A stretch of 64,000 nucleotides of DNA from Aureispira sp. CCB-E (GTDB taxonomy: Bacteria > Bacteroidota > Bacteroidia > Chitinophagales > Saprospiraceae), in contig NZ_CP133671.1 in assembly GCF_031326345.1 (NCBI RefSeq), forward strand, positions 2,294,001-2,358,000, written 5' to 3'. How positions within the stretch are numbered: the first letter of the stretch is position 1; every line of letters begins with the position of its first letter. Shown here one piece after another: positions 18,360 through 26,875 of the stretch. The position numbers were made by a program, and so were the translations under genes. A model generated the notes under the pieces. It worked only from the letters and a program-made list of their open reading frames with translations. It made no database searches and was not told the DNA's origin.

Positions 18360-18606
18360 TTAGCTGCGCTGCTACTACGTGGTCGTTGAAAAACTTTATT
18401 AGTTTACTTCGTGAGTGCTGCGCAGTTGATAATCAGCAAGTTGTATTTTTATTGCGTTTTGTGTTAAAATTTTGATTATCAGTAAGATGTGCTTTTGTTA
18501 ACTTTTGTGTTAAAAGACGGATAATCAAGCTAATCCAAGATGCTTTTTTACGTTTTTACTTCGTGAGCCTACGGGTTCGTAGGAAAACTAAAAAATCAAC
18601 GGAGTA
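18360..18606 (+). repeat. Composite intergenic repeat array (core plus at least three other modules)
   Basis: In order: a core copy at 18360-18383 (TTAGCTGCGCTGC then TACTACGTGGT) followed by CGTTGAAAAAC; the TTTACTTCGTGAGTGCTGCG module at 18403-18432; a ~57-bp segment bounded by TTGATAATC and GATTATCA (18424-18481), found inverted at 57203-57259; and the right part of the MITE-like element (18470-18606) with an extra insertion of about 20 bases relative to 16430-16549. The 550-bp gap has no convincing gene. Confidence 0.75.
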
Positions 18607-18737
18607 TTAATATTAAATAGCACCTTTTTTTTTACTGGGGAACAACTTTGTGTGGATTCGTGTTACTATTGTATAATCGGTTACTTATATTATTACTTTA
18701 ATTGGACAGAAAGCCCCAACAAAAATAGCCTAAATAT

Positions 18738-19202
18738 ATGTTTGGAAGAGTTAAGAAATGGTTTGGAATAGAGGGAACAAAGATAAGACTGCATGTATTA
18801 CCTTCTTATCCTAGAAATGTTAAAACAATTAACGGAGAAATAGAAATTTACTCCAAGCGTCCCGAAAGAGTTTTGGCAATTAAACTAAAGTTTATAGAAG
18901 TTTATACTCGAGGAAGAGGAGAAGACAAACGTATAGATGAATTCTTACTGGGGACTTGGGAGTATAACAAACCAATAGAGGTCAGCGATGGCAACCCACA
19001 TATGTTGTTCTTTAAATTGGAATTTGACCCTGTAGAATCAGCGATGGATAAGCGGGCAGGCAAAGGACCTTTGTTGAGAGGAGTCGTTAATATGATGAAA
19101 TCTATGAAGGGCGTTCAATCTGACTACAGAATTGAAGCAGAGGCAATTGTTGAAGACAATACTTGGAACCCTTTGGCTAAGGCAAGAATTTTATTTGATT
19201 AG
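18738..19202 (+). CDS. Spo0M-like (arrestin-fold) protein
   Basis: 154 residues, no signal peptide. The opening MFGRVKKWFGIEGTKIRLHVLP and the alternating beta pattern that follows (INGEIEIYSKRPERVLAIKL, FIEVYTRGRGEDKR) resemble the sporulation-control Spo0M family, whose fold is arrestin-like. The C-terminal YRIEAEAIVEDNTWNPLAKARILFD also fits. The organism is not expected to sporulate, and Spo0M homologues occur widely with roles in membrane or cytoskeletal control, so the specific role is unknown. The family call is moderately supported. It ends in a strong terminator and is followed by the cobalamin riboswitch of the next unit. Confidence 0.6.
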   Translation: MFGRVKKWFGIEGTKIRLHVLPSYPRNVKTINGEIEIYSKRPERVLAIKLKFIEVYTRGRGEDKRIDEFLLGTWEYNKPIEVSDGNPHMLFFKLEFDPVESAMDKRAGKGPLLRGVVNMMKSMKGVQSDYRIEAEAIVEDNTWNPLAKARILFD

Positions 19203-19240
19203 TTTAAGAATAAAAAAATGTATTTCAGAATACTACAAAA

Positions 19241-19277
19241 AAAAACCTTTTGATGTGTAAATCATCAAAAGGTTTTT
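19241..19277 (+). terminator. Intrinsic terminator after Spo0M-like gene
   Basis: A perfect 15-bp stem, AAAAACCTTTTGATG (19241-19255) / CATCAAAAGGTTTTT (19263-19277), ending in a T run. It is directly followed by TACATTTG (19278-19285), a plausible -7 box for the riboswitch transcript. Confidence 0.88.
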
Positions 19278-19299
19278 TACATTTGCGGCATCTTTTAGA

Positions 19300-19471
19300 G
19301 ATGTAGGTTTTTCATTTTATGTATCTGAAAATTAAAAGGGAATCGAGTGTAAATCTTGAACTGTCCCGCAACTGTAAATAGCATTTTGTTTTTGTAAAAA
19401 AAAAATCCACTGTTCAATTTAGAATGGGAAGGAATATAAAAACGCTATAAGTCAGGAGACCTGCCTATATC
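19300..19471 (+). promoter_or_regulatory. Cobalamin (B12) riboswitch aptamer
   Basis: Closing stem GATGTAGG (19300-19307) pairs with CCTATATC (19464-19471). The conserved core reads AAAAGGGAATCGAGTG, then ACTGTCCCGCAACTGTAA (19360-19377), and the B12 box is AAGTCAGGAGACCTGCC (19449-19465, one change from the textbook AAGCCAGGAGACCTGCC). An AU-rich variable arm lies between. Downstream, GCTAGT/ACTAGC (19539-19559) could form part of the expression platform. Cobalamin binding normally represses the downstream gene, here the beta-propeller protein at 19610. The leader runs about 140 nt beyond the aptamer. Confidence 0.93.
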
Positions 19472-19609
19472 CTTTTGGTTAATGCTTTCGTGGATTGAAG
19501 CAACCAGTCTAGGAGCCTTTTTAGCCTTCCTATATTGGGCTAGTTCTACTTGGACTAGCTTCTATTCTGTTAGCATAGTAAAATTTTTTTTCATTTAAAT
19601 TTTAAAGCT

Positions 19610-20923
19610 ATGCAAGCCTTAGTAAAATTTACACTTTTAACCTTCCTATTGGTCGGAACAATGGGCAATCTTTTTGCTCAAAATGAATCTATTATTGTTG
19701 TCAATGGTGGTATTTATGGCGTAACAAATGCCAATACAACGATTGAAGCTCTAAATTCTGGAGTAGCTACCAATATGGGAACCATTGGAACCTCTTCTAT
19801 TCAAGATGTGCTCGTTGATAGCCAATATGTATATGTAGCAGCGCAAGATAGTATTGTGAAGTACAATTGGATGACAAAAAACAGAGTTGCTGCCAACGCT
19901 TTTGGTGGAGAGAGTACCTTAAGTTTGGCACTTCACAACAACCATTTGTTAGTAGGAAACTGGTATGGACCTTGGGGGGCTACTGGACCTTACAATCGTC
20001 ATTTTTTGATTTATGATGCGAATGATTTATCGTTGATTGATAGTATCCCACAAGTAACAAAACCAGCAGATGATTTTGTGGTGATTGGAGATTACGCTTA
20101 TATCGCTCAAAACAACGATAAAACAGTTGGTTTTGGAGACACATTAGGATATTTGGCTGTAGTAGATTTGACGACAATGACTTTGGTTCGCAACGATACA
20201 TTATCAACTACAGGAGAAGAAATAGGTCGATTGGTGGTAGAAGGTGATATGATTTATGCGATCAATGGCGCAAGCAACACGATTTCTAGTTACAACACAG
20301 TGACTTTAGCAAAATCAACACAACCAGCTGCTAATGGATTGGATTTGAAACCAGCTGCATATGGACCAACAGCATTCACAAAAGGTGCTGGTGTTTGGTA
20401 TTTTCCTTATGATAGTGGAATTGGTAGCTATGATTTGGCTAATAATGCTGTTATAGCTGCGAACATGGTTAACATTGCAGGAAGTTTTGCTTTTGTGTTG
20501 GATACATTCAACAATACCTTCTGTGTGAGTCATATCAATTATTCTGATCAGCTTCAAAACAAAGGAAGAATTTATGATATGAATGGAGATAGTGTGGGAA
20601 TGTTCCAAGTAGAATATTCTCCTGAAGCATTGGCGATTGTTTCTGATATTTTGGTGAGTTCTACTCTCCAAGTAGCTAAATCGAACGAATTGATGTATTC
20701 TATAAGTCCTAATCCTGCCACAACTACTTTGGCTGTAAATTTTGAAAAAGCAGAAGCTGTAACCTTAGTTGTTTTGAACCAAGTTGGACAAAATGTATTA
20801 ACAAAACAATCAACAGATACTGCTGTTGTATTGGATGTTGCAGAATTAACTGCTGGCGTTTATTTCTTGGCTGTTGTTAGTGAAGATGGCATTATGAGAA
20901 CTCAACGTTTTGTAAAGCAATAA
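19610..20923 (+). CDS. T9SS-exported beta-propeller surface protein under B12 riboswitch (BtuG-like, DUF5074-type)
   Basis: 437 residues: a signal peptide (about 1-23), a repetitive beta-propeller region made of YVYVAAQDSIVKYNW-, LLVGNWYGP-, YAYIAQNND- and MIYAINGASNTISSYN-type blades, and a T9SS type A sorting domain from about residue 365 (ISPNPATTTLAVNF to MRTQRFVKQ). A cobalamin riboswitch directly precedes it. In Bacteroides, BtuG is a DUF5074 seven-bladed propeller on the cell surface that binds cobalamin and passes it to BtuB. Context and fold make this protein a probable functional counterpart, but it is delivered by T9SS instead of a lipid anchor. Cobalamin binding itself is inferred. 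No btuB is adjacent; a terminator follows the gene. Confidence 0.78.
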   Translation: MQALVKFTLLTFLLVGTMGNLFAQNESIIVVNGGIYGVTNANTTIEALNSGVATNMGTIGTSSIQDVLVDSQYVYVAAQDSIVKYNWMTKNRVAANAFGGESTLSLALHNNHLLVGNWYGPWGATGPYNRHFLIYDANDLSLIDSIPQVTKPADDFVVIGDYAYIAQNNDKTVGFGDTLGYLAVVDLTTMTLVRNDTLSTTGEEIGRLVVEGDMIYAINGASNTISSYNTVTLAKSTQPAANGLDLKPAAYGPTAFTKGAGVWYFPYDSGIGSYDLANNAVIAANMVNIAGSFAFVLDTFNNTFCVSHINYSDQLQNKGRIYDMNGDSVGMFQVEYSPEALAIVSDILVSSTLQVAKSNELMYSISPNPATTTLAVNFEKAEAVTLVVLNQVGQNVLTKQSTDTAVVLDVAELTAGVYFLAVVSEDGIMRTQRFVKQ

Positions 20924-21010
20924 ATTATTGGGAGTAGTGTTTCTAGTAAATTATTCATGAAATGAATATGTGATTTTATGACCATGAATTACTTCGAACA
21001 ATCTGCTTAT

Positions 21011-21048
21011 AAAAAAGTCTGTATATCCTCGGATGTATGGGCTTTTTT
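21011..21048 (+). terminator. Intrinsic terminator of the riboswitch-controlled unit
   Basis: An 18-nt arm AAAAAAGTCTGTATATCC pairs with GGATGTATGGGCTTTTTT through Watson-Crick plus several G-U pairs that work only in plus-strand RNA, ending in TTTTTT. Confidence 0.8.
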
Positions 21049-21181
21049 CTTTTTAAAGAGGGTATTTATATCTGATAAACAGGGAAAAATGTTCTTGCAG
21101 ATACGATCTGATTTTTGGATTTTAGAGTTGCTACAAGATTATGGCATATAGCATTTTTTATAATTCTAAATACATCAAAAA

Positions 21182-22423
21182 ATGAAACAAATTGTACTTT
21201 TTCTATTTTTTATTGCGATGAATCTTCATATGCAAGCACAAGACACAACAAGGGTCTTATTTATTGGAAATAGCATTACCTATTTTAATAATATGCCACA
21301 AACCTTTGAAGCTATTGCAAATTCTCATGGCGATACAACTGCCGTTACGGTGTATGCACCAGGAGGGACAGGGTTTGTTAACCATGTTTCGAATCCCAAT
21401 GTATTCGCACAGTTTAGACAGGGAAATTGGGATTATGTTGTCTTGCAACCCGGTTCTAATGAATCACCAGGTTATTCCTATCCAATCAGCGAAACATTGA
21501 GTAGAGGTCGAATATTACAAGATTCTATTTACAAATACAATCCATGTGCAAAGGTTTTATTTTATGAAATATCTTATGGCGTATGGGGCAATTCTGCAAG
21601 TAATTTAGCTACCTATAACAATACCATGACCGCAATTCGAAACAATTTAACTTATTTGTCTGATTCTACAGAGACATTTTTTGCACCTGTAGGAGAAGCA
21701 TTTAGAACCGCATGGAATCAAGACCAGAATAGCCTGTTGTGGGGAAGTTACGGAGATATACATCCTAATGCAAAAGGTTCTTATATTGCTGCTTGTGTTT
21801 TTTATGCGACTATTTTTCAAAAACCATCTAGAGGGTCTACAGTTGTAACTTCGTTGTCTGCTGCGGATGCAGATTTTTATCAAGAGTTGGCAGATACAAC
21901 GGTTTTGAATTATTTATCAAATTGGAGAATCAATACCTTTGCTCCAACAATCGATTTTAATTACACCACTAATGGAAATACCATCAGTTTTACCAATCTT
22001 TCTACAAATATAGATAGTTCCTTTTGGGATTTTGGAGATGGGACGACATCAACGGTTTTCGATCCGATGGTGACGTATGGAGGAACAGGAAATTATAATG
22101 TGACGTTGACTACGTACAAAAATGGCTGCGCAAAATCAATGGAACAAACAGTTGCGATTGGAGTACTTGGAGTGGAAAATGTAAAAACGTGGTCGGGAAG
22201 TTTCATATATCCCAATCCAACTAAAGATTATTTAAATATAGAACTAGAGCAAGACCATTCTAAGTATCATTTTGAGGTTTATAATCATTTGGGAGAATTG
22301 ATTGTCAAGACCAATAAACGGTCTATTCAAATAGCACATTTGCCCAATGGAATTTACTATATAAATGTTGTAAATACGGAAACATTAGAGAGTCAAATAC
22401 ACAAATGGAAAAAGTATTCGTAA
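21182..22423 (+). CDS. Secreted SGNH/GDSL-type hydrolase with PKD domain and T9SS sorting domain
   Basis: 413 residues. After a signal peptide (ending LHMQAQ), VLFIGNSITYFNNMP is the SGNH block I with the nucleophile Ser, VVLQPGSNES follows, and GDIHPNAKGSYIAACVFY gives the block V Asp-x-x-His pair. Residues about 255-325 are a PKD domain (FWDFGDGTTSTVFDP, YNVTLTTYKNG). The C-terminus is a T9SS type A domain (YPNPTKDYLNIEL to KWKKYS). It is probably an esterase or a carbohydrate deacetylase at the cell surface; the substrate is unknown. It lies downstream of the B12-controlled gene but behind a strong terminator, so co-regulation by the riboswitch is doubtful. Confidence 0.85.
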   Translation: MKQIVLFLFFIAMNLHMQAQDTTRVLFIGNSITYFNNMPQTFEAIANSHGDTTAVTVYAPGGTGFVNHVSNPNVFAQFRQGNWDYVVLQPGSNESPGYSYPISETLSRGRILQDSIYKYNPCAKVLFYEISYGVWGNSASNLATYNNTMTAIRNNLTYLSDSTETFFAPVGEAFRTAWNQDQNSLLWGSYGDIHPNAKGSYIAACVFYATIFQKPSRGSTVVTSLSAADADFYQELADTTVLNYLSNWRINTFAPTIDFNYTTNGNTISFTNLSTNIDSSFWDFGDGTTSTVFDPMVTYGGTGNYNVTLTTYKNGCAKSMEQTVAIGVLGVENVKTWSGSFIYPNPTKDYLNIELEQDHSKYHFEVYNHLGELIVKTNKRSIQIAHLPNGIYYINVVNTETLESQIHKWKKYS

Positions 22424-22481
22424 CTTTGTTTTTGATAAGTAGGAGAGCAGAAAAATATAGCTAAAAAAATAGACTTACTAT

Positions 22482-23282
22482 ATGGCTACATCAGAGTATC
22501 AAGGACAAAAGTATTTAAAGAAGCAACAAAAGCTTGTACAAGATGTGTTGACAGTCGAAGAAGCGTTGCAAATTACTATTAACAATTTTCCATTTACAGT
22601 AACCATGCGAACGCCAGGCAACGATCGAGCATTGGTTCGCGGCTTATTGTTTTCTGAAGATATTTACAGAGGAGACAATGCCGCTTTAACCATCGACTAT
22701 CGACAGAAAAATGCGATTACCAGAATTGCCAATGTGAGCCTAGATAAATCGCTTTTGGGAGCAGGAATAAAAAGCACTAGAAATTTACTATCTGTTTCTT
22801 CTTGCGGTATTTGTGGACGACAAGACTTGGATGAGCAATCTACATTTAAAGATTGCCTGACCAAAAAAGTAACCATAGATATAGAGAAGTTGTACCAATC
22901 TTTTGAGTTGATGCGTACTCAGCAAGATAATTTCTTGCGCTCTGGTGGATCACATGCCGCAGCAGCTTTTTCTAAGAACGGAGAAATGCTAAGTTTAATG
23001 GAAGATATTGGGAGACATAATGCAGTAGACAAAGTAATTGGAGATTTGATTTGGAAGGAAGCATTAGGAAAAGCTAGTTACTTGTTGGTGAGTGGTAGAA
23101 TTTCTTATGAAATTGTTTCCAAAGCTTTTTGTGCCCAGATTCCTATTTTAGCTGCTGTTTCTGCACCATCTTCGCTGGCCGTAGAATATGCCAAACAATT
23201 TGGACTGACCTTATTGGGCTTTTGTCGAGAAGAACGTGCTACTTGTTATGCAAATGATTGGAGATTAGCCATTAAGGGATAA
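22482..23282 (+). CDS. fdhD: Formate dehydrogenase accessory sulfurtransferase FdhD
   Basis: 266 residues of the FdhD family. It moves sulfur from a cysteine desulfurase to the Mo-bis-MGD cofactor so that formate dehydrogenase-type enzymes become active. The catalytic pair is in SVSSCGICGRQDL. The segment SGGSHAAAAF, the DIGRHNAVDKVIG motif (nucleotide and cofactor pocket) and LVSGRISYEIVSKAF are all family hallmarks. The likely client is the YdeP-type molybdoenzyme encoded 3.6 kb away on the other strand. A 58-bp gap separates it from the SGNH gene on the same strand, and a strong terminator follows. Confidence 0.95.
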   Translation: MATSEYQGQKYLKKQQKLVQDVLTVEEALQITINNFPFTVTMRTPGNDRALVRGLLFSEDIYRGDNAALTIDYRQKNAITRIANVSLDKSLLGAGIKSTRNLLSVSSCGICGRQDLDEQSTFKDCLTKKVTIDIEKLYQSFELMRTQQDNFLRSGGSHAAAAFSKNGEMLSLMEDIGRHNAVDKVIGDLIWKEALGKASYLLVSGRISYEIVSKAFCAQIPILAAVSAPSSLAVEYAKQFGLTLLGFCREERATCYANDWRLAIKG

Positions 23283-23285
23283 AAA

Positions 23286-23323
23286 AAGCCAATTTGAAAA
23301 TAATCCTATTTTCAAATTGGCTT
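23286..23323. terminator. Bidirectional intrinsic terminator after fdhD
   Basis: A perfect 17-bp stem, AAGCCAATTTGAAAATA (23286-23302) / TATTTTCAAATTGGCTT (23307-23323), with a 4-nt loop and A/T runs on both sides. Confidence 0.88.
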
Positions 23324-23375
23324 AAAAAAACTAAGTAAGTGGGCATAAAAAATTATAGGTAAAAAATAAGGTTGT

Positions 23376-23399
23376 TTAGCTGCGCTGCTACTTCGTGGT
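23376..23399 (+). repeat. Core intergenic repeat copy
   Basis: TTAGCTGCGCTGC then TACTTCGTGGT, an exact match to the core consensus, in the gap between fdhD and the convergent surface-protein gene. Confidence 0.8.
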
Positions 23400-23438
23400 T
23401 TATAGAATTTTTTCTGAACGATTACTTATGAAGTGGTT

Positions 23439-26258
23439 TTATTGTTTTATCGCTTTTTTTAACGTTCTAAAACCTTCTTTTTCATTTTTCAGTTCAATGT
23501 AATAAATACCTGAAGCAAACTCATTCAAAGGAATTTCAATGGTATTATGACCTTGCAAAACTTGATGAGTACCCATGTTGATTAACGTACGTCCCAGCAC
23601 ATCTGTAATTTTTAACTCAACATTGTTAGGCTGCTGTGCGTGGAAACGAAGTAAGGTATTTCCTTTTGTTGGATTGGGTTGTAGATGGATGTCATTGACA
23701 AATTTTCCACTCATTTGCACATGGCTGATATCACAAATAAATTCAGGGCTATAAGAAATATCTACCTGTTTCAGCCTATAATAATAATCAAGCCCATTGG
23801 CGACATGAACATCTTTGTAGGAATAATGTTGAGAAACATTTGTCGTACCAGCACCATCGACCCAAGCAATTTCTTCAAACAAGATCCCATCAGTACTTCG
23901 TTCAATAGAGAAACCAAGGTTGTCCTCTTCTCCTAAAGTAGTCCATTGTAGTTGGATGGCATTTTCCTGCTGCATGGCTGTGAAATTTTCACATTTAACA
24001 GGCAGTAGAATACAACCAATTCGAATGTTGCGTTGTGTGGCACAAATACCATCATCAGCAGTACAGGTATAAGTCGTTGTTAAAAGTGGAGACGCCGAAG
24101 TATTGGCAGAGTTGGTCGAACTAAGCCCAGAGCTAGGAGACCAAGCATAGGTATAGTTAGAAACAAAACTACCTGGTATAGGACAAAAAGTAATTCCTTC
24201 ATTTGTTGCCGTCCAAGCTGATGAATTTCTTCCCGCTACCGTAACGGCATTATTACCACCTGCATCTTCTATACCCATGGTATGTCCTCCAGAACCATCT
24301 GGTTGTGTTGTTGTGTGGATTTCAATACAACCTGTTGCTTCTATTAAGTGCACTTGAGTAGTGATATTATTACCAGAAGGATAATGATCTACATTAAAAA
24401 ACTCCATCACTAAGGTGCGATTTGGAGCAACCCCTACTGTCTGATAACGAATAACATTGGCTGTTGGTTGTCCGCCATTACCTGGATCTAAATCATCCCA
24501 AGAAAAGGCAATTAAATTGTTTGGAGCAGTGGTAGAAGGGAGAGTTTGACCAGTACAACATCCATTGGGAGAGCCAGCCGTAAACGTCATAAAGCCATTG
24601 GAGCTAATATAAAAGTCGGTATAGTTGATACCCCAAAAATTAAAAGAAAACCCAATCGGAAGAGCACCACTTAGCGCATCATCGCCTAGAGATACTGTTG
24701 TACCGCCTGGGATAGCAATGGGAGCAAAAGCTGTCGTACCTGTATTGTACCCTGCTGCAACGGGAATAGGAACATCGCCATTTAAAGCAGCGACTAAGTT
24801 AACAGGAGCATCTCCTGCACAATATTGTAATTGGCTGGTATCTGGCGTAAAAGCCAAATTCATAGCATGGTCGGTTACCGTTAGAGAATTGGTGGCTGTA
24901 CATCCTAAGGGATCTGTGTAAGTAACTGAAAAAGTAGCAGGAGTTGTTGGTATGGTTGCGATAGGATTAGCTATATTCGGATCGGATAGGTTTGCTGCGG
25001 GACTCCAAGAATAAGTGCCACTGCCAGCTAAGGCTTGTAATTGTTTGGTTGTTTCATTTGGGCATTTAACAGTGTCTTGAGCAGGAAAACTAACTCCTAC
25101 AGGCTTAATAATAAAGCCCAAGGTTTGTTGACCAGCTACAGGACAAGCTCCATCATTAAAATTAATCGTAAAGGTTTGGTTGGCAATAGTATTAACAAAC
25201 CAACTAACATTGATTGTAGCAGGGTTGCCATTAACAACAGTAACAATGGCTCCTGTTAGATTAGCAGCGATGTTATTGGCAATTGTAACAACATCTGTTG
25301 CGTCAGGGTCTGGGCAACTAATATCAAATGATAGTGTGTTGCCGACACAAGTTTCAAAAGCGCTATTGTTAAGAGCACCTCCACTAATATTACTAACAGG
25401 ATCAGGAACAGGGGTATTGTTGGTACAAGAAATAACCACAATTTCCATATCTCTCATAGTTGTACCAATTAAAACACCATTTCTATATTCTTCAACCAAA
25501 ATAGCAACAACGCCAATTTGTGTTGCGTCGGGCGTAAAATTCATTTGCCCTGTTGCGGGATCGAAACCATACGTTCCTGTGGTAGAAAGTGGTTGAGTTG
25601 CACTAAATCCAGCATTGTGGGTGATGTCTAAAGTGGCACTTTCTTTAGGATTAATTAATGAAAATACCAATGAGTCGCCATCGGGGTCTATCGTACCGTG
25701 ATTGTAGCCAAAAGGTTGATTGGCACAAATATAGGGGATAGGGGGCGTTGAGAAAGTTGGAGAATTATTACAAGGTGCTGCTACATTATTAATTAACGTT
25801 TCGACATAAATAGAACCTGTACTAGAGTTGGTAATAGCACTATTACGACAACAATCGGAGAAAGACGCAATCCAATCGGTACAAGGTCCTGATAAAGTGA
25901 CAGAAGCAGTATAGGTATAGACTTCAACTCCTTGTAAAGTTCCGCCATTACAAGTACTATTAGGAAGTTGTGCAGGACAAAGAGGAGAAGCTTCTGCAAC
26001 GGATTGTTGAGTCATTGAGACAGATTGGCTAGTGCCACAACCAGAGGCAGAATTTAAATTGAGCGTTACTGTAGTTGGAGCGGCAATTCCAGCACAGTCT
26101 CGATAAAATGCTAATGTGAAAGTATAGTTATTGCCCCCTGTGCAGACATAGGACAAATCGGCTCCCATATTATGAGAGGCATAACTAGGTGATGCTAGGG
26201 AATAGCAAAGCAGGACAAAAGCAATCCTTAATAGGTTGCTGGTGTAAAATTGGTTCAT
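23439..26258 (-). CDS. Large secreted surface protein with T9SS sorting domain
   Basis: 939 residues with a signal peptide ending at YASH. The N-terminal ~280 residues (ADLSYVCTGGNNYTFTLAFY, FYRDCAG, FSDCCRNSAITN) are a Cys-bearing beta domain seen at the start of many large Bacteroidota gliding/adhesin-type proteins. Ig-like repeats follow (TDVVTIANNIAANLTG; CPNETTKQLQALAGSGTYSW), then a nidogen-like segment (about 500-690: GFSFNFWGINYTDFYISSNG, IAFSWDDLDPG, GCIEIHTT) and a final T9SS type A domain (HLQPNPTKGNTLLRF to FRTLKKAIKQ). It probably acts in adhesion or surface display. No enzymatic motif is visible. It has its own transcription unit. Confidence 0.82.
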   Translation of the reverse strand: MNQFYTSNLLRIAFVLLCYSLASPSYASHNMGADLSYVCTGGNNYTFTLAFYRDCAGIAAPTTVTLNLNSASGCGTSQSVSMTQQSVAEASPLCPAQLPNSTCNGGTLQGVEVYTYTASVTLSGPCTDWIASFSDCCRNSAITNSSTGSIYVETLINNVAAPCNNSPTFSTPPIPYICANQPFGYNHGTIDPDGDSLVFSLINPKESATLDITHNAGFSATQPLSTTGTYGFDPATGQMNFTPDATQIGVVAILVEEYRNGVLIGTTMRDMEIVVISCTNNTPVPDPVSNISGGALNNSAFETCVGNTLSFDISCPDPDATDVVTIANNIAANLTGAIVTVVNGNPATINVSWFVNTIANQTFTINFNDGACPVAGQQTLGFIIKPVGVSFPAQDTVKCPNETTKQLQALAGSGTYSWSPAANLSDPNIANPIATIPTTPATFSVTYTDPLGCTATNSLTVTDHAMNLAFTPDTSQLQYCAGDAPVNLVAALNGDVPIPVAAGYNTGTTAFAPIAIPGGTTVSLGDDALSGALPIGFSFNFWGINYTDFYISSNGFMTFTAGSPNGCCTGQTLPSTTAPNNLIAFSWDDLDPGNGGQPTANVIRYQTVGVAPNRTLVMEFFNVDHYPSGNNITTQVHLIEATGCIEIHTTTQPDGSGGHTMGIEDAGGNNAVTVAGRNSSAWTATNEGITFCPIPGSFVSNYTYAWSPSSGLSSTNSANTSASPLLTTTYTCTADDGICATQRNIRIGCILLPVKCENFTAMQQENAIQLQWTTLGEEDNLGFSIERSTDGILFEEIAWVDGAGTTNVSQHYSYKDVHVANGLDYYYRLKQVDISYSPEFICDISHVQMSGKFVNDIHLQPNPTKGNTLLRFHAQQPNNVELKITDVLGRTLINMGTHQVLQGHNTIEIPLNEFASGIYYIELKNEKEGFRTLKKAIKQ

Positions 26259-26774
26259 TTAAAAGAAGTTTAATTGAAAAAAATGATTGCAATTATTATG
26301 TGTGTGTAAATTAATTGGCAACTCAATTTTTTAATTAAGTACTCCTATCCTTACCGATGTAAGTTTAAAATTTAGGGCAGTTTACTACAATGAATCAATA
26401 TGGGGTATTAAGTCATGGAAAAACTATCAATTGCTCAGAAAGGGGGGGATAGGGGATTTCAAAGCAATTACTACATCAATGTATTATTACAATAGAGGAT
26501 ACAAGGGATATTAATTAAAAAGGTTATTTTGTTTTGTGATATAAAATTTTAAATAAGTGTCATAAATTTAAAAGGATATTTTATTAAAACAAATTAATGG
26601 GGTATTTTATTTTGTATGGAAGTGTATTTATATACAAATTGTCTGTAAAGTTACCTTTTGATGACGTAATTATTGCTTAATGAGCAGGTTATCAAGTAGA
26701 TTGGTTGCTTTGTAGAAAGGTAAGTAATAGTAACAAAACGTGTAAAAAATATAAGCTATTGAAGAGGTAAAGAA
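26259..26774. other. AT-rich intergenic gap, no gene seen
   Basis: Upstream region of the large surface protein (minus strand) and downstream region of the YdeP-like gene. I see only a G-run (about 26440-26455) and no repeat core, tRNA or convincing reading frame. Confidence 0.4.
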
Positions 26775-26809
26775 TAAGCCGTATATCTTCTATTATGATA
26801 TACGGCTTA
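26775..26809 (-). terminator. Intrinsic terminator of the YdeP-like gene
   Basis: TAAGCCGTATATC (26775-26787) / GATATACGGCTTA (26797-26809), a perfect 13-bp stem about 65 bp past the minus-strand stop codon. The T tract is weak. Confidence 0.65.
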
Positions 26810-26875
26810 CGTTTTGAAAAAATGTACTTCAACGGTAATAGAAACCTTTAAAAGGATGTGGCGTCACAATAGTCT

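Noticed and set aside
18227-18475. 82-codon frame after the second M43 protease
   Set aside because: It runs through the repeat modules and its product has no recognisable features.
24625-25596. Plus-strand frames of about 100-138 codons inside the large surface-protein gene
   Set aside because: Opposite-strand shadows of a well-supported coding gene, without domain features.
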